The notes under the pieces were generated by a model, which saw nothing but the letters and a program-made list of their open reading frames with translations, did no database searches and had not been told where the DNA came from. The translations under genes and the position numbers were made by a program. From positions 1 through 17,234 of the forward strand of contig CAZRNB010000060.1 of assembly GCA_964601355.1 (NCBI GenBank): a DNA stretch of 17,234 bases, in the 5' to 3' direction. Of this stretch, positions 7,558-15,875 are shown piece by piece (the stretch's first letter is position 1; each line of letters opens with the position of its first letter). Source of the DNA: CAZRNB01 sp964601355 (GTDB lineage: Bacteria > Planctomycetota > Phycisphaerae > Sedimentisphaerales > Anaerobacaceae).

Positions 7558-8752
7558 GGCTTTTGTAGAACAGGGTATTTCCAGTGTCGGCAACTTTCTC
7601 TTTTTCTTTGCACTTGCCAGGTTACTTGGTCCTCAAGAATACGGGTTGTTCTCCGCTGTGTGGGTCGCCGTATCGTTATTCATAGGTGTCACTATTGCAT
7701 GGGTAAATCTGCCGATCAATTCAGTTGTTGCAAAAGGAAAAGAAATCATCTTGTATGGCGTCTGCCTCAGAAAGATAGGAAGAATACTTTTGTTAATCCC
7801 GATGTTATTGCCGATTGTCTTGGCTGTGTCTGCTCCAATGTTGCTCAAGTCTCCGTTTGCTGTTTTGCTTGCTATTTCTCTTTGTGGCATAACCGTCACT
7901 GTAGAGTTTTTACGCTGTTATTTGATTCGTCGTAACCATAAAATAATTTCAAGCTTACTTATGGCAACAAAATGGACTGTTAGTTTAACATCGGCTCTCT
8001 TGGCTTTCAACTATGAAATTCTCTCTCCAAGGGTGGCGATGGCATGTTTGATCTTAGGTAATGCTGCGGGTGTTATTGTAATTCTATCCGTGATAAATCG
8101 ATTCCATATCAATATAGTCTCAAACAGTGATAGAGGCCTAAACAGCTATGTGACTTCTTTTTCAAGACCCCTTTTGTTTCAAGGTATTGCTGGTTCCTTA
8201 TCAGGTATCTTGACGACATTTATCATCTGCAGGTGGATAGGTATCGCTGCCTATGGGGCGTATCAGGCGTTACAATCTTTGTGTAACATACTTTCACCCC
8301 TTATGCAAATGACGAATACGCACTACCCTTCTTATCTTACGCATAATAACACGCATCAGAAGCATACATTTATTGAGCATGGGGTACTTGTGGGCGGATT
8401 TCTCATAACGTGTCTTGCATGGTGCTTTAGGGAATCGTTTATTAGATCAACAATTGGCCCAAGTTATTTAGCTTACGCTATTTTACTTCCTTTTATCGTA
8501 TTTCAAACTACAGTTCTTTTAGCAAATAGCCTTATTTCCGCTCAAATACGCGTTACGGGCCAGACCAAAATTTTCTATTTTTACAGTCTGATCAGTCTTT
8601 TCGGAAGCATTATGATTGCACCCGTTGCCATAGTAAGCGGCTCAATAATGGCTATTGTAATAGTTGTGCTTTTCACTTCGAGTATCCAGTTCATTTTATT
8701 AAAGCTGTGCAAGCGACAGGTTTTGAAAAAGATTATTCCTCTTCAGGCCTGA
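7526..8752 (+). CDS. Wzx-type polysaccharide unit flippase (MOP superfamily)
   Basis: Predicted 408-residue multi-pass membrane protein that moves the undecaprenyl-linked glycan unit across the inner membrane. The N-terminus ...SSVGNFLFFFALARLLGPQEYGLFSAVWV is the classic start of polysaccharide biosynthesis/MATE-like exporters, and hydrophobic segments recur to the end (about twelve). A second internal copy-like region (RPLLFQGIAGSLSG, then GIAAYGAYQALQSLCN) marks the start of the second six-helix half, as in the family. The GTG start at 7526 is supported by AAGG six bases upstream (7516-7519) and gives a 32-base overlap with the preceding gene, suggesting coupled translation. Length is slightly short but within range. 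Confidence 0.87.
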   Translation: MIRDRFKAVIKAFVEQGISSVGNFLFFFALARLLGPQEYGLFSAVWVAVSLFIGVTIAWVNLPINSVVAKGKEIILYGVCLRKIGRILLLIPMLLPIVLAVSAPMLLKSPFAVLLAISLCGITVTVEFLRCYLIRRNHKIISSLLMATKWTVSLTSALLAFNYEILSPRVAMACLILGNAAGVIVILSVINRFHINIVSNSDRGLNSYVTSFSRPLLFQGIAGSLSGILTTFIICRWIGIAAYGAYQALQSLCNILSPLMQMTNTHYPSYLTHNNTHQKHTFIEHGVLVGGFLITCLAWCFRESFIRSTIGPSYLAYAILLPFIVFQTTVLLANSLISAQIRVTGQTKIFYFYSLISLFGSIMIAPVAIVSGSIMAIVIVVLFTSSIQFILLKLCKRQVLKKIIPLQA

Positions 8753-8765
8753 TAAAGTAGGTTTC

Positions 8766-9857
8766 GTGCTGTTAAGTATTATCGGAAGATATCAAAACGA
8801 GTCAGACAGTTATAAGGTTATAACCCAAATGGGATATCGTTTACTCTCGTTTCATGGCAGACCGGTCATAGCCTTGCCAGCCAGCAGTAAACGGCTCAAA
8901 CATTCGGCACTTCAAAGATGCCAGCCTAATACTATTAAAAAGGAGATATTACGCGGTGTTCTGCATTTAATAATAGCTACTGGCTTAGATGCATTTTTTC
9001 TTAAACCTGTTGATGCGAAATTACACGACGCTGTTGGTTTCGATTTTAGCTCGTGGCTTAACCATATCCGTGACTTACTCGGAGAATCTGATCTGGCAGC
9101 ATGTGTCATCTTGCCACCAGAGCAGGGACGGGGACGCATATACGTTCATCTATTTAGGCCTGATGGTTGTGCCTTGGCATTTTCAAAAATATCGCTGACC
9201 AAAGATAGTGATTATCGTTTGCTTGTTGAAACTGAGGCACTTAAGCTCCTTTCTAAACTTGGTCACAAGAGGTACCATACACCTTTTGTGCTTGGAGAAG
9301 GGACTTTTAATAACCACCGTTATATAGTCGTTGAAGCAATCCCAGGAAGCGCTAAGCCATTCAGAGCCAATCATGAACAATTTCCTTCTGAAGCTGTGCA
9401 TGAATATGCTATGCCAATTCGATTAGGCTCTACAAGCCAAATCAGGAGCAGTGATTGGTGGCAGCGGTTCTGTGCTATGATAGACCATAAAACAACATTT
9501 TTTAAAGAGGCATGCGCTACTGTAGAAAAAGGCAGAATCCAAATATGCCGTGTGAACGGCGATTTGGGACCAGCCAATATGATGAAAAGTGATGACAGGC
9601 TTTGGATATTAGATTGGGAACAAAGTTGTCCCGATGGTCCTCTATTGACGGATCTGGTTAGTTTTTACTTGGGTTCAAATCGCAGGAGAGTGTTGAAAAA
9701 TACACGTCGGCTTTTGCAGGAGTTGTTTGAAATGCTTACTGAGATTCCATATATAGCATCGCGTGAAGACATCTTGATGGCGTTAGTCTTTTTGCACGGG
9801 GCTAACTTCACATTAGCCAGCAAATTGATAGATATCTGGCCCGAAGATAGGCTATGA
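8766..9857 (+). CDS. APH-like (aminoglycoside-phosphotransferase fold) kinase of unknown substrate
   Basis: Predicted 363-residue soluble kinase. The middle shows a kinase-like N-lobe: GRIYVHLFRPDG, then FSKISLT with the candidate ATP-binding Lys (K141), then an ETEALKLL helix. The C-lobe has VNGDLGPANMM (N264-G265-D266...N271), the HxDxxxxN catalytic loop with Asn replacing the usual first His, and LWILDWEQ (D283, E285), the metal-binding motif. The substrate is not aminoglycoside by context; a sugar, polyol or glycan intermediate is more likely (inference). The first ~120 residues precede the kinase fold and are unrecognised. The GTG start at 8766 has AGG only four bases upstream; ATG 8829 is an in-frame alternative. 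It overlaps the next gene by four bases (ATGA), so the two are probably translated together. Confidence 0.72.
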   Translation: MLLSIIGRYQNESDSYKVITQMGYRLLSFHGRPVIALPASSKRLKHSALQRCQPNTIKKEILRGVLHLIIATGLDAFFLKPVDAKLHDAVGFDFSSWLNHIRDLLGESDLAACVILPPEQGRGRIYVHLFRPDGCALAFSKISLTKDSDYRLLVETEALKLLSKLGHKRYHTPFVLGEGTFNNHRYIVVEAIPGSAKPFRANHEQFPSEAVHEYAMPIRLGSTSQIRSSDWWQRFCAMIDHKTTFFKEACATVEKGRIQICRVNGDLGPANMMKSDDRLWILDWEQSCPDGPLLTDLVSFYLGSNRRRVLKNTRRLLQELFEMLTEIPYIASREDILMALVFLHGANFTLASKLIDIWPEDRL

Positions 9858-10567
9858 AAAGTTTGCCATCCAATGCTAATTATAGTTGTAGAAGAATACC
9901 TGAAATTAAATCCCGCGGATTCTTTTTGGCTATCATTGGGCCTGATGGTTCGGGCAAGACAAGTGTAGCGGAGACTTTGTCTAAGTCATTGGAATCACAT
10001 TTTGATCAGGTACCAATGTATATTCATGGTGACTTTGACATTCTCCCACGTCTTAAGAGTCTGCGCAAGATATGGGCGAAGATCAAAAGAAGAGAAATGC
10101 CGCCTGACCCAGATTATACAAAGAAGCACGCCGGTGCTGCAGCGGTTCCACATAGTTTGGTTAGGTCGCTTGGCTATGTTTGTTATTACTATTGGGGGTA
10201 TTTGCTTGGGCACTTTACAATACTCTTAGCTAAGGCTAACAACAAGATAATCATTGCAGACCGCTATTTCTACGATTACTTTTTTCTGCGCGATAGTATG
10301 CGTATACCACACTGGCTACTGCGGCTGTTAATCTATTTCATTCCGCGACCAGATTTGATTGTATTCCTCGATGCCGATGCTGAGGAAATTTATGCGAGAA
10401 AAAATGAGCTTACTATTGAAGAAATTAAGAGACAACAAGACATAATTAGGAAAATCTGCAAATGGCTACCGAATTACATCGCAATCGATACACATAAGGG
10501 TATATCGCAGACAGTTGAACAAGTCAAAGCAGCAATATTTACCAAAATAGTCAAAAAAAATAAATGA
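9854..10567 (+). CDS. thymidylate-kinase-like P-loop NTPase
   Basis: A 237-residue P-loop kinase resembling thymidylate kinase. The Walker A motif is GPDGSGKT (residues 29-36). IIIADRYFYDYF (D136, R137, Y138) corresponds to the DRY substrate-binding motif. The strand DLIVFLDADAEEIYARKNELTIEEI holds the LID-like region with Arg. Unlike housekeeping Tmk it has a short N-terminal lead-in and an aromatic-rich central helix (YVCYYYWGYL), and it sits inside a glycan cluster, so it probably phosphorylates another substrate or makes a special nucleotide for the pathway (inference). It is joined to the upstream kinase and downstream GT4 by ATGA overlaps. In other glycan clusters such kinases are, to my recollection, often preceded by the nucleotidyltransferase-like domain that here is fused to the GT2 at 5983. 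Confidence 0.78.
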   Translation: MKSLPSNANYSCRRIPEIKSRGFFLAIIGPDGSGKTSVAETLSKSLESHFDQVPMYIHGDFDILPRLKSLRKIWAKIKRREMPPDPDYTKKHAGAAAVPHSLVRSLGYVCYYYWGYLLGHFTILLAKANNKIIIADRYFYDYFFLRDSMRIPHWLLRLLIYFIPRPDLIVFLDADAEEIYARKNELTIEEIKRQQDIIRKICKWLPNYIAIDTHKGISQTVEQVKAAIFTKIVKKNK

Positions 10568-11733
10568 AGATACTTCATACTGTGTCGGGTATTTGGAAAC
10601 ACACAGGCGGACCCGCTGAGGTTATTCCTCTTTTATGCCAGCATTTGCTCGCTCAAGGTGCTGAAGTAAGTATTGCTACCTTGAATGGCGAATTCTCAGA
10701 TGCAACTCTGGCAAGCAAAGCAGCCGGCGTAAAGTTGCACAGTTTTCCTATACGGTTCAGGTGCAAACCCTGGTATAGTGCAGCTATCAGACACGAACTT
10801 CGCGAACTTATCAAGGATGCCGATATAGTTCACGGTAATGGGATGTGGGAATACACAAACTGGTGCACAGGTAGTGAAGCCATAAGGCAAAGAAAGCCTT
10901 ATATTACATCGTTTCAGGGTTCTATCATGCATACCCGTAAAAACTGGACCTTGAGACATAAACTTGTATGGAAACTGCTTGACGGACGGTATGTTCAAAA
11001 AGCTTCTTGTTTGCACGCCTGTACCCAAGAAGAGCTTATGTCTATTCGCTCAGTTGGACTCACTAATCCAGTGGCGTTGATACCAAACGGCGTGGAGGTT
11101 TGGTCGCTTCTACCACAAGATACGATAAAAAGGCTTGTGCCAGAGTTTACAGGCAAAAAGATTTTTCTGTTCCTTTCAAGGATTCACCCCGGTAAGGGTG
11201 TTTTTGACCTCGTAGAGGCTTGGAGAGATTTAAACCCTTGTCCGGATGAGCGGCAGTTAATATTAGCTGGTCCTGGCCTATCAGTTCACATCGAACAGCT
11301 TAAAAAGCTGATTAGGTCTAATGGGGAAAACGGTAGAATTACCTATATTGGTCCATGTTTTGGCAAGAGGCGGATTGCTGCATTTCAAGCCTGCGATGTA
11401 TTTGTTCTTCCCAGTTATACTGAGAATTTTGGGCTTGTAGTAGGCGAAGCATTGGCCTCTGGTAAGCCAGTAATCGCAACACACGGCGTGCCTTGGCCAG
11501 ACTTAGCAGAGTATCAATGCGGCTGGTGGATTCCAAACGGTGTTTCTACTCTTGTGGATTCTCTTCGCAGAGCAATCAACGCAAGTGATGAGCAGCGATT
11601 GGCTATGGGCCAGAGGGGCAGAGCACTTATAATGAAGAAATATTCATGGCCCCAAATAGCTCGGCAGATGAAACAGACCTATGAATGGATTCTCGGTGGA
11701 GGGTCTTCTCCACCTTGGATTGAGATTGCGTAA
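10564..11733 (+). CDS. GT4-family glycosyltransferase (GT-B fold)
   Basis: A 389-residue retaining glycosyltransferase of the GT-B fold. The N-terminal acceptor domain starts MKILHTVSGIWKHTGGPAEV. The donor domain has FLFLSRIHPGKGVFDLVEAW and the EX7E motif PSYTENFGLVVGEALASGKPV (E287 and E295), which binds the nucleotide-sugar, followed by GWWIPNG. Length is normal. The ATG start overlaps the upstream stop by four bases (ATGA) with no clear Shine-Dalgarno, so it is probably coupled to the kinase gene. Donor and acceptor sugars cannot be predicted. No membrane segment is evident, so it should act at the cytoplasmic face. Confidence 0.9.
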   Translation: MKILHTVSGIWKHTGGPAEVIPLLCQHLLAQGAEVSIATLNGEFSDATLASKAAGVKLHSFPIRFRCKPWYSAAIRHELRELIKDADIVHGNGMWEYTNWCTGSEAIRQRKPYITSFQGSIMHTRKNWTLRHKLVWKLLDGRYVQKASCLHACTQEELMSIRSVGLTNPVALIPNGVEVWSLLPQDTIKRLVPEFTGKKIFLFLSRIHPGKGVFDLVEAWRDLNPCPDERQLILAGPGLSVHIEQLKKLIRSNGENGRITYIGPCFGKRRIAAFQACDVFVLPSYTENFGLVVGEALASGKPVIATHGVPWPDLAEYQCGWWIPNGVSTLVDSLRRAINASDEQRLAMGQRGRALIMKKYSWPQIARQMKQTYEWILGGGSSPPWIEIA

Positions 11734-11734
11734 C

Positions 11735-12568
11735 ATGTCTATATCAGTTCTCATTTTGACTTTTAACGAAGAAATCAATCTGCTTGGTTGTCTGGAGTCG
11801 GTATCATGGTCAGATGATATTGTGGTCTTTGATTCGTTCAGCACCGACCGAACAGTAGAAATCGCAAAAGCTGCCGGGGCGAGGGTGTTTCAGAGGAAAT
11901 TCGACAACTTTGCAATACAGAGAAATGCCGCTCTCAACAAGGTTCAATACAAATATCCATGGGTTCTTATGGTTGATGCGGATGAGCGCTGGCCAAGAGA
12001 AATCTATGACGAGATTAAGGCTACGCTCAATAGCCATACCAGCAACGGAGTCACAATTTATCATTTTCGCCGAAAGGATATATTTCTTGGGCGTTGGTTG
12101 AGGCGAGCAAGTGGTTATCCAACTTGGTTTGGCCGTCTAGCAAAGATAGGAAGCGTATCAGTGAAACGCGAAATCAATGAGGAATATCATACTGATGGTA
12201 AAAAAGAATATTTGAGAGGCCATTTTATTCACTACCCGTTTAATAAAGGTATTGATTATTGGTTTGAGCGTCATAACCGCTATTCCTCAATGGAAGCGGA
12301 GGCTTTATTAGCTGAACGAAGGACACTACTAAGAACTATTAACTTGTTTTCTTCTGACCCAACAATCCGCCGGAAATTTATCAAGCAATTGGCGTTTCGG
12401 GTACCTCTTCGGCCGTTTTTAGTCTTTTGCTATTTGTACTTTTTCAGGATGGGCTTTCTTGATGGCATAGCCGGCCTTACTTATTGTCGGCTTCGTTCGA
12501 TTTATGAGTACATGATCGATGTAAAGGTCAAGGAGCTTCGTCGGCGAGAAAAAGGCCTGCCGGTGTGA
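11735..12568 (+). CDS. GT2 glycosyltransferase, WaaE/KdtX-like
   Basis: A 277-residue GT-A family 2 enzyme resembling the WaaE/KdtX (LgtF) subgroup that adds glucose-type sugars to LPS core or related glycans. It begins MSISVLILTFNEEINLLGCL; the subgroup-typical FDSFSTDRTVEIA and the aspartate motif MVDADERWP (D81, D83, E84) follow. The DIFLGRWLRR and HYPFNKGIDYWFERHNRYS segments are also typical. The ATG at 11735 comes one base after the preceding stop and matches the family N-terminus; the frame is open further upstream to 11681, but that part overlaps the previous gene and is not family-like. The protein ends with a short hydrophobic stretch and a basic tail, suggesting peripheral membrane association (inference). 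Confidence 0.9.
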   Translation: MSISVLILTFNEEINLLGCLESVSWSDDIVVFDSFSTDRTVEIAKAAGARVFQRKFDNFAIQRNAALNKVQYKYPWVLMVDADERWPREIYDEIKATLNSHTSNGVTIYHFRRKDIFLGRWLRRASGYPTWFGRLAKIGSVSVKREINEEYHTDGKKEYLRGHFIHYPFNKGIDYWFERHNRYSSMEAEALLAERRTLLRTINLFSSDPTIRRKFIKQLAFRVPLRPFLVFCYLYFFRMGFLDGIAGLTYCRLRSIYEYMIDVKVKELRRREKGLPV

Positions 12569-12621
12569 TCAACGACCCAGGCATTCATTATTCTTGGGAT
12601 ACATAGTTGTTCGGGATGACT

Positions 12622-13350
12622 ATGAAGAAGCGCACTTGGCAACAGAGATTACTGCAGAAGTATTACTTTGGTTTGCCCAACTGGGAAAACGGAAGAAAAC
12701 AGTTCTTTCGGCTTATTGAAAAATACGCACAGAGGAATAACCGGATTCTTGAAATCGGGGCGGGCCCTACGAACAAGACCACTGCTTTCCTGTCAGGTAT
12801 TGGGACAGTAACAGGATTGGATGTTGATCCAGCGGTAAAGTCTAACGTCCATTGTCAAGAAGCGGTTATTTATGATGGAACCCAAGTTCCTTTTGCAGAT
12901 AGCATCTTCGATTTGGTGGTATCCGACTATGTCTGTGAGCACATTGAGCATCCCTTGGAACTTACACGTGAGATCTACAGGGTATTGCGTCCCGAAGGCC
13001 GCTATATCTTCAGAACGCCAAATCTTTGGCACTATGTTTCTCTCGTTGGAAAATTCTCGCCACACAGGTTTCACAAGCTTGTGGCGAACCCTCTGCGCAG
13101 GAAAACCAGCACCGGTGGCATTTATCCCACTTTTCATAGAATGAACACGAGGAGGGCATGCCGCAGAGTATTGGAAAGAGCAGGTTTCAGCATTATTGTC
13201 ATTGAAATGATTGAAAAAGAGCCAAGCTATGGTATGTCATCACGTTTGTTATTCTACCCATTTATGATGTGGGAGAGAATTTTGAATTCGTCCGCGATGT
13301 TGGAGAACCTTCGTGCCAATATTTTTTGCGTAGCACTGGCACAAAAATAA
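12622..13350 (+). CDS. class I SAM-dependent methyltransferase (Methyltransf_11-like)
   Basis: Predicted 242-residue soluble methyltransferase. Motif I is ILEIGAGPTNKT (L43-G48), followed by VTGLDVDPA with the SAM-ribose acidic residue, VPFADSIFDLVVSDYVCEHIEHP (motif II region with the EH pair), and RVLRPEGRYIFRTPN (motif III). The basic patch SPHRFHKLVANPLRRK and the following YPTFHRMN are common in glycan-cluster members of this type. I choose ATG 12622 because GGGA lies five bases upstream; ATG 12616 and TTG 12607 are in frame but their spacing is worse. Substrate unknown. It differs in sequence from the methyltransferase at 2251 and is not a duplicate. Confidence 0.85.
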   Translation: MKKRTWQQRLLQKYYFGLPNWENGRKQFFRLIEKYAQRNNRILEIGAGPTNKTTAFLSGIGTVTGLDVDPAVKSNVHCQEAVIYDGTQVPFADSIFDLVVSDYVCEHIEHPLELTREIYRVLRPEGRYIFRTPNLWHYVSLVGKFSPHRFHKLVANPLRRKTSTGGIYPTFHRMNTRRACRRVLERAGFSIIVIEMIEKEPSYGMSSRLLFYPFMMWERILNSSAMLENLRANIFCVALAQK

Positions 13351-13427
13351 CAAACAAAAATGCCGAGACGAAAGTCCACTCACAAAAAATCTTTATTTGC
13401 TTAAACTTCAAATCTATTTGTTACAAA

Positions 13428-14051
13428 ATGCGGATTTTGCTAATAAATCAGTATTATAAGCCTGACATTGCAGCGACAGGGCAACTACTGGCTGACCTAG
13501 CTGAAGGTCTGTTCGAGAGGGGGCACGAAGTGCACGTGCTATGTAGCCATCGCGCTTATGATAATAGAGATATAATTTTTCCTGCAAAAGAAATTATAAA
13601 TGGTGTACACGTCCATCGCGTCAGTGCAACAGGCTTCGGACGTATCAACAGACCGGGCAGGATGACTGATTATTTGTCGTTTTATATCCTTGCGTTTTGG
13701 CATGCTTTGCTGCTGCCGAGAATGAACATCTGTGTCTGCCTTACAACGCCACCATTCATAGCTATTGTTGGCTTAATTCTTCACAAACTCAAAGGCACGC
13801 GCCTGGTATTCTGGACTATGGACATTTATCCTGAGATCGCTGTGGCATATGGTGAGATCCAGCCGGATCATTTATTGCATCGTTTTTTAACGAAACTCAG
13901 TAGAAAATTATACTGTGAAGCTTCTTGTATAATTTCGCTCGGTGAAGTGATGACGCAAAAGCTTATCATGGCAGGTGCCGATCCGAAAAAAATTGAAACG
14001 ATTCACAACTGGGTACCAGGTGAGGTAATCCACCAAGCTTTGGCAACGTAA
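13428..14051 (+). CDS. N-terminal (acceptor) half of a split GT4 glycosyltransferase, WbuB-like
   Basis: A 207-residue N-terminal half of a GT-B glycosyltransferase of the WbuB-like GT4 group. It starts MRILLINQYYKPDIAATGQL, then LADLAEGLFERGHEVHVLCS; TTPPFIAIVGLI and FWTMDIYPEIAVA are subgroup signatures. It stops at TAA 14049-14051 just after ETIHNWVPGEVI, where intact relatives continue into the donor domain. Past that stop the same frame reads NIELFRKHKSSV, the expected inter-domain sequence, so the TAA is a nonsense change inside a once-continuous gene. A second lesion follows near 14084-14090. The frame is open upstream to 13269, but that part overlaps the methyltransferase gene and is not homologous. 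Alone it lacks the sugar-nucleotide domain, so the gene is probably inactive unless both halves assemble. Confidence 0.8.
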   Translation: MRILLINQYYKPDIAATGQLLADLAEGLFERGHEVHVLCSHRAYDNRDIIFPAKEIINGVHVHRVSATGFGRINRPGRMTDYLSFYILAFWHALLLPRMNICVCLTTPPFIAIVGLILHKLKGTRLVFWTMDIYPEIAVAYGEIQPDHLLHRFLTKLSRKLYCEASCIISLGEVMTQKLIMAGADPKKIETIHNWVPGEVIHQALAT

Positions 14052-14090
14052 AATATCGAACTTTTTAGGAAGCATAAGAGTTCCGTATGT
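14049..14090 (+). other. double lesion (in-frame stop and frameshift) splitting the GT4 gene
   Basis: The TAA at 14049-14051 interrupts the first frame. That frame then reads NIELFRKHKSSVC until TAA 14091-14093. The donor domain resumes in a different frame as LTLLYAGNLGLGHDL from 14090. Joining needs one stop-to-sense change and one net frameshift around 14084-14090. Confidence 0.75.
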
Positions 14091-14644
14091 TAACATTGCT
14101 CTATGCTGGCAATTTGGGACTTGGCCACGACCTTGATACAATAGTTTTGGCAATTGCCAAAATAAATGGAAAATCAAATTTAAAAGCTGTCTTTGTAGGA
14201 GAAGGAAAGGCTAAACGTACATTAGAAAAGCGGGTTGAGCAACTTAAACTTGATAATGTTGAGTTCCGACGACCTGTACCCTTGTACAGGCTTTCCGAAC
14301 TTATGGCTGAAGGTGATATCCACCTGGTGTCACAGAAAGCTGGTACGCAAGGACTAATCGTACCAAGCAAAATTTATGGCGTCCTCGCTGTGGGTCGGCC
14401 AACTCTATTCATCGGTCCATCCGATTGTGAGCCAGCGATAATTGTAAAACAGAGCAGGTCAGGATTTGTAATACCGCCAGGTGATGTCGATGGTGTCGTC
14501 GGTGTCCTTAAAAAGTTGATATTCGATCAAGAATTGCGTCTCAAAATGGGTGAACAAGCAAAATCTTATTATAAGGAGCATTTTGGGCGGGATAAAAGCG
14601 TATTGCGTATTATCCAAGCTTTAGAGTCTATTGCTCAGCTATAA
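14087..14644 (+). CDS. C-terminal (donor) half of the split GT4 glycosyltransferase
   Basis: A 185-residue donor-sugar half of the same WbuB-like GT4: LTLLYAGNLGLGHDLDTIV, FVGEGKAKRTLE, QKAGTQGLIVPSKIYG and VGRPTLFIGPSDCE are the typical GT-B C-domain elements. It has the normal C-terminal end (YKEHFGRDKSVLRIIQALE). An ATG at 14087 with AAGAG six bases upstream could allow separate translation, but the domain's true beginning is in another frame of the upstream piece. Together the halves add up to about 405 residues, the usual length of the family. It is the last gene of the polysaccharide operon. Confidence 0.78.
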   Translation: MLTLLYAGNLGLGHDLDTIVLAIAKINGKSNLKAVFVGEGKAKRTLEKRVEQLKLDNVEFRRPVPLYRLSELMAEGDIHLVSQKAGTQGLIVPSKIYGVLAVGRPTLFIGPSDCEPAIIVKQSRSGFVIPPGDVDGVVGVLKKLIFDQELRLKMGEQAKSYYKEHFGRDKSVLRIIQALESIAQL

Positions 14645-14997
14645 TTCAAATTCATACAGATTAAAAACCGGCATCGTCAGGCGGCTCGGTCCTTTTACGA
14701 AGTTCCAACGAGGCTGCCATATTTCAACCAGGCTGGCATGGGAGGGTCGTTAAAACGGCCCTCCCTTTTTTATTATATCAAATTTGCACAATTAAATGTC
14801 CAGAAACTTGCATTTTTTAAGAATTTGGCCTCGCTCCTTATGACAATTGTAGAACCGGAAAGGTCAGCCATTCGGCCAACAACCACATATAATCGAAGCC
14901 GCGATCGGTCATTATTGTCCCGTACGCTGAACGGCCGTATCGCTCAATAAAAGTTATATCCGTGCACCGAAAATAAGCAAAAAACCAAAATCACAAA
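14645..14997. other. convergent intergenic region
   Basis: Apart from the terminator at 14740-14771 no gene is supported. A pair of near-identical 10-base words, AGGCTGCCAT (about 14711) and AGGCTGGCAT (about 14730), precedes the terminator. An open forward frame starting at 14738 runs through the terminator stem and looks spurious. I see no clear terminator for the minus-strand sigma gene ending at 14998. Confidence 0.5.
14740..14771 (+). terminator. rho-independent terminator of the polysaccharide operon
   Basis: GGGAGGGTCG (14740-14749) pairs with CGGCCCTCCC (14756-14765) over ten base pairs with one G-U pair, a six-base loop (TTAAAA), and a run of six Ts. It lies about 95 bases after the last glycosyltransferase stop. 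The opposite strand lacks a T-run after the stem, so it acts on the plus strand. Confidence 0.92.
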
Positions 14998-15777
14998 TCA
15001 ACCGACCGAAAATTCCTTCTTTCGGCTGAACATTTGGGCTTTTAATCGATCAACAATAGATGAGTGCATCTGGGAAACGCGGGACTCGGACAAATCCAAA
15101 GTAGCGCCTATCTCCTTCATCGTCATCTCTTCGTAATAATATAAAACAATAATCAGCCGTTCAGCCCGTGTCAGTCCCTTCGTAAGCAGGTTCTTCAGAT
15201 CCCGTTTTTGAGCTTCAAGCATGGGGTCTTCACTTTTTTTATCTTTGATTACATCTATTTCACAAACATCTTTCTCGCCATCGCCATCGTTGTATTTATT
15301 ATTCAATGACACGAGGCTGACCGCGCTTGAATCTCGCTGAAGCCTGTTGAAATCATCGATGTCCATGTTAAGCTCTTCAGCGATTTCTTCCTCGACTGGT
15401 TTGCGGCCGAGGTCCATCTCGAGCGAATGTGTTACCTTTGCCAATTGATGTGCGCGGGCACGAACCAGCCGTGGCACCCAATCCATACTCCGCAGCTCAT
15501 CGAGAATCGACCCTTTTATACGCGGCGCACAGTAAGTCTCAAACTTTACGCCTCTTGAGGGATCAAAAGCATTGATTGCATCCATCAGCCCGAAAATGCC
15601 GGCGCTGATAAGGTCGTCCAGCTCAACCTTATCGGGCAATTTGTTGTGCAGCCGCTCAGCACAATATTTTACCAAATCTTTGTAATGCTCCATTAAGAGA
15701 TTACGGTTATAGTCATCACGTGTCTTATGGAACTGCTCCCATACCTGGTCAATGTTGAGCTGCTGATCAGTCTTCAC
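14998..15777 (-). CDS. fliA: FliA/WhiG-family sigma-28-type RNA polymerase sigma factor
   Basis: A 259-residue sigma factor lacking region 1.1. Region 2 reads YKDLVKYCAERLHNKLPDKV, then ELDDLISAGIFGLMDAINAFD, PSRGVKFETYCAPRIKGSIL, DELRSMDWVPR, the diagnostic core of FliA/WhiG proteins. Region 3 follows (LGRKPVEEEIAEELNM). Region 4 is LTRAERLIIVLYYYEEMTMK, then EIGATLDLSESRVSQMHSSI with the helix-turn-helix. It would direct polymerase to flagellar (or, in some lineages, developmental) promoters. I choose the GTG at 15777 because GGAGG lies six bases upstream (15784-15788). An upstream in-frame GTG (15807) would add ten residues with no ribosome site. A sigma-28-type promoter lies upstream at 15954-15980 and predicts autoregulation. 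It is convergent with the polysaccharide operon. Confidence 0.93.
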   Translation of the reverse strand: MKTDQQLNIDQVWEQFHKTRDDYNRNLLMEHYKDLVKYCAERLHNKLPDKVELDDLISAGIFGLMDAINAFDPSRGVKFETYCAPRIKGSILDELRSMDWVPRLVRARAHQLAKVTHSLEMDLGRKPVEEEIAEELNMDIDDFNRLQRDSSAVSLVSLNNKYNDGDGEKDVCEIDVIKDKKSEDPMLEAQKRDLKNLLTKGLTRAERLIIVLYYYEEMTMKEIGATLDLSESRVSQMHSSIVDRLKAQMFSRKKEFSVG

Positions 15778-15783
15778 GAAATT

Positions 15784-15788
15784 CCTCC
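15784..15788 (-). promoter_or_regulatory. ribosome binding site deciding the sigma factor start
   Basis: GGAGG on the minus strand, six bases before the GTG at 15777-15775. This supports the shorter sigma product over the in-frame GTG at 15807. Confidence 0.8.
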
Positions 15789-15875
15789 ATGAAAATGACG
15801 CCCGCACCGCGGGAGTCTCAGTTCTACTATTCTAAACAACCTTTCTTTCGACCTTGCTCAAGACAGGTTTGAAAA

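Noticed and set aside
14738..14950. A forward 70-residue frame after the polysaccharide operon
   Set aside because: It starts inside the terminator stem, has no ribosome site and its sequence is composition-like with no recognisable motif.
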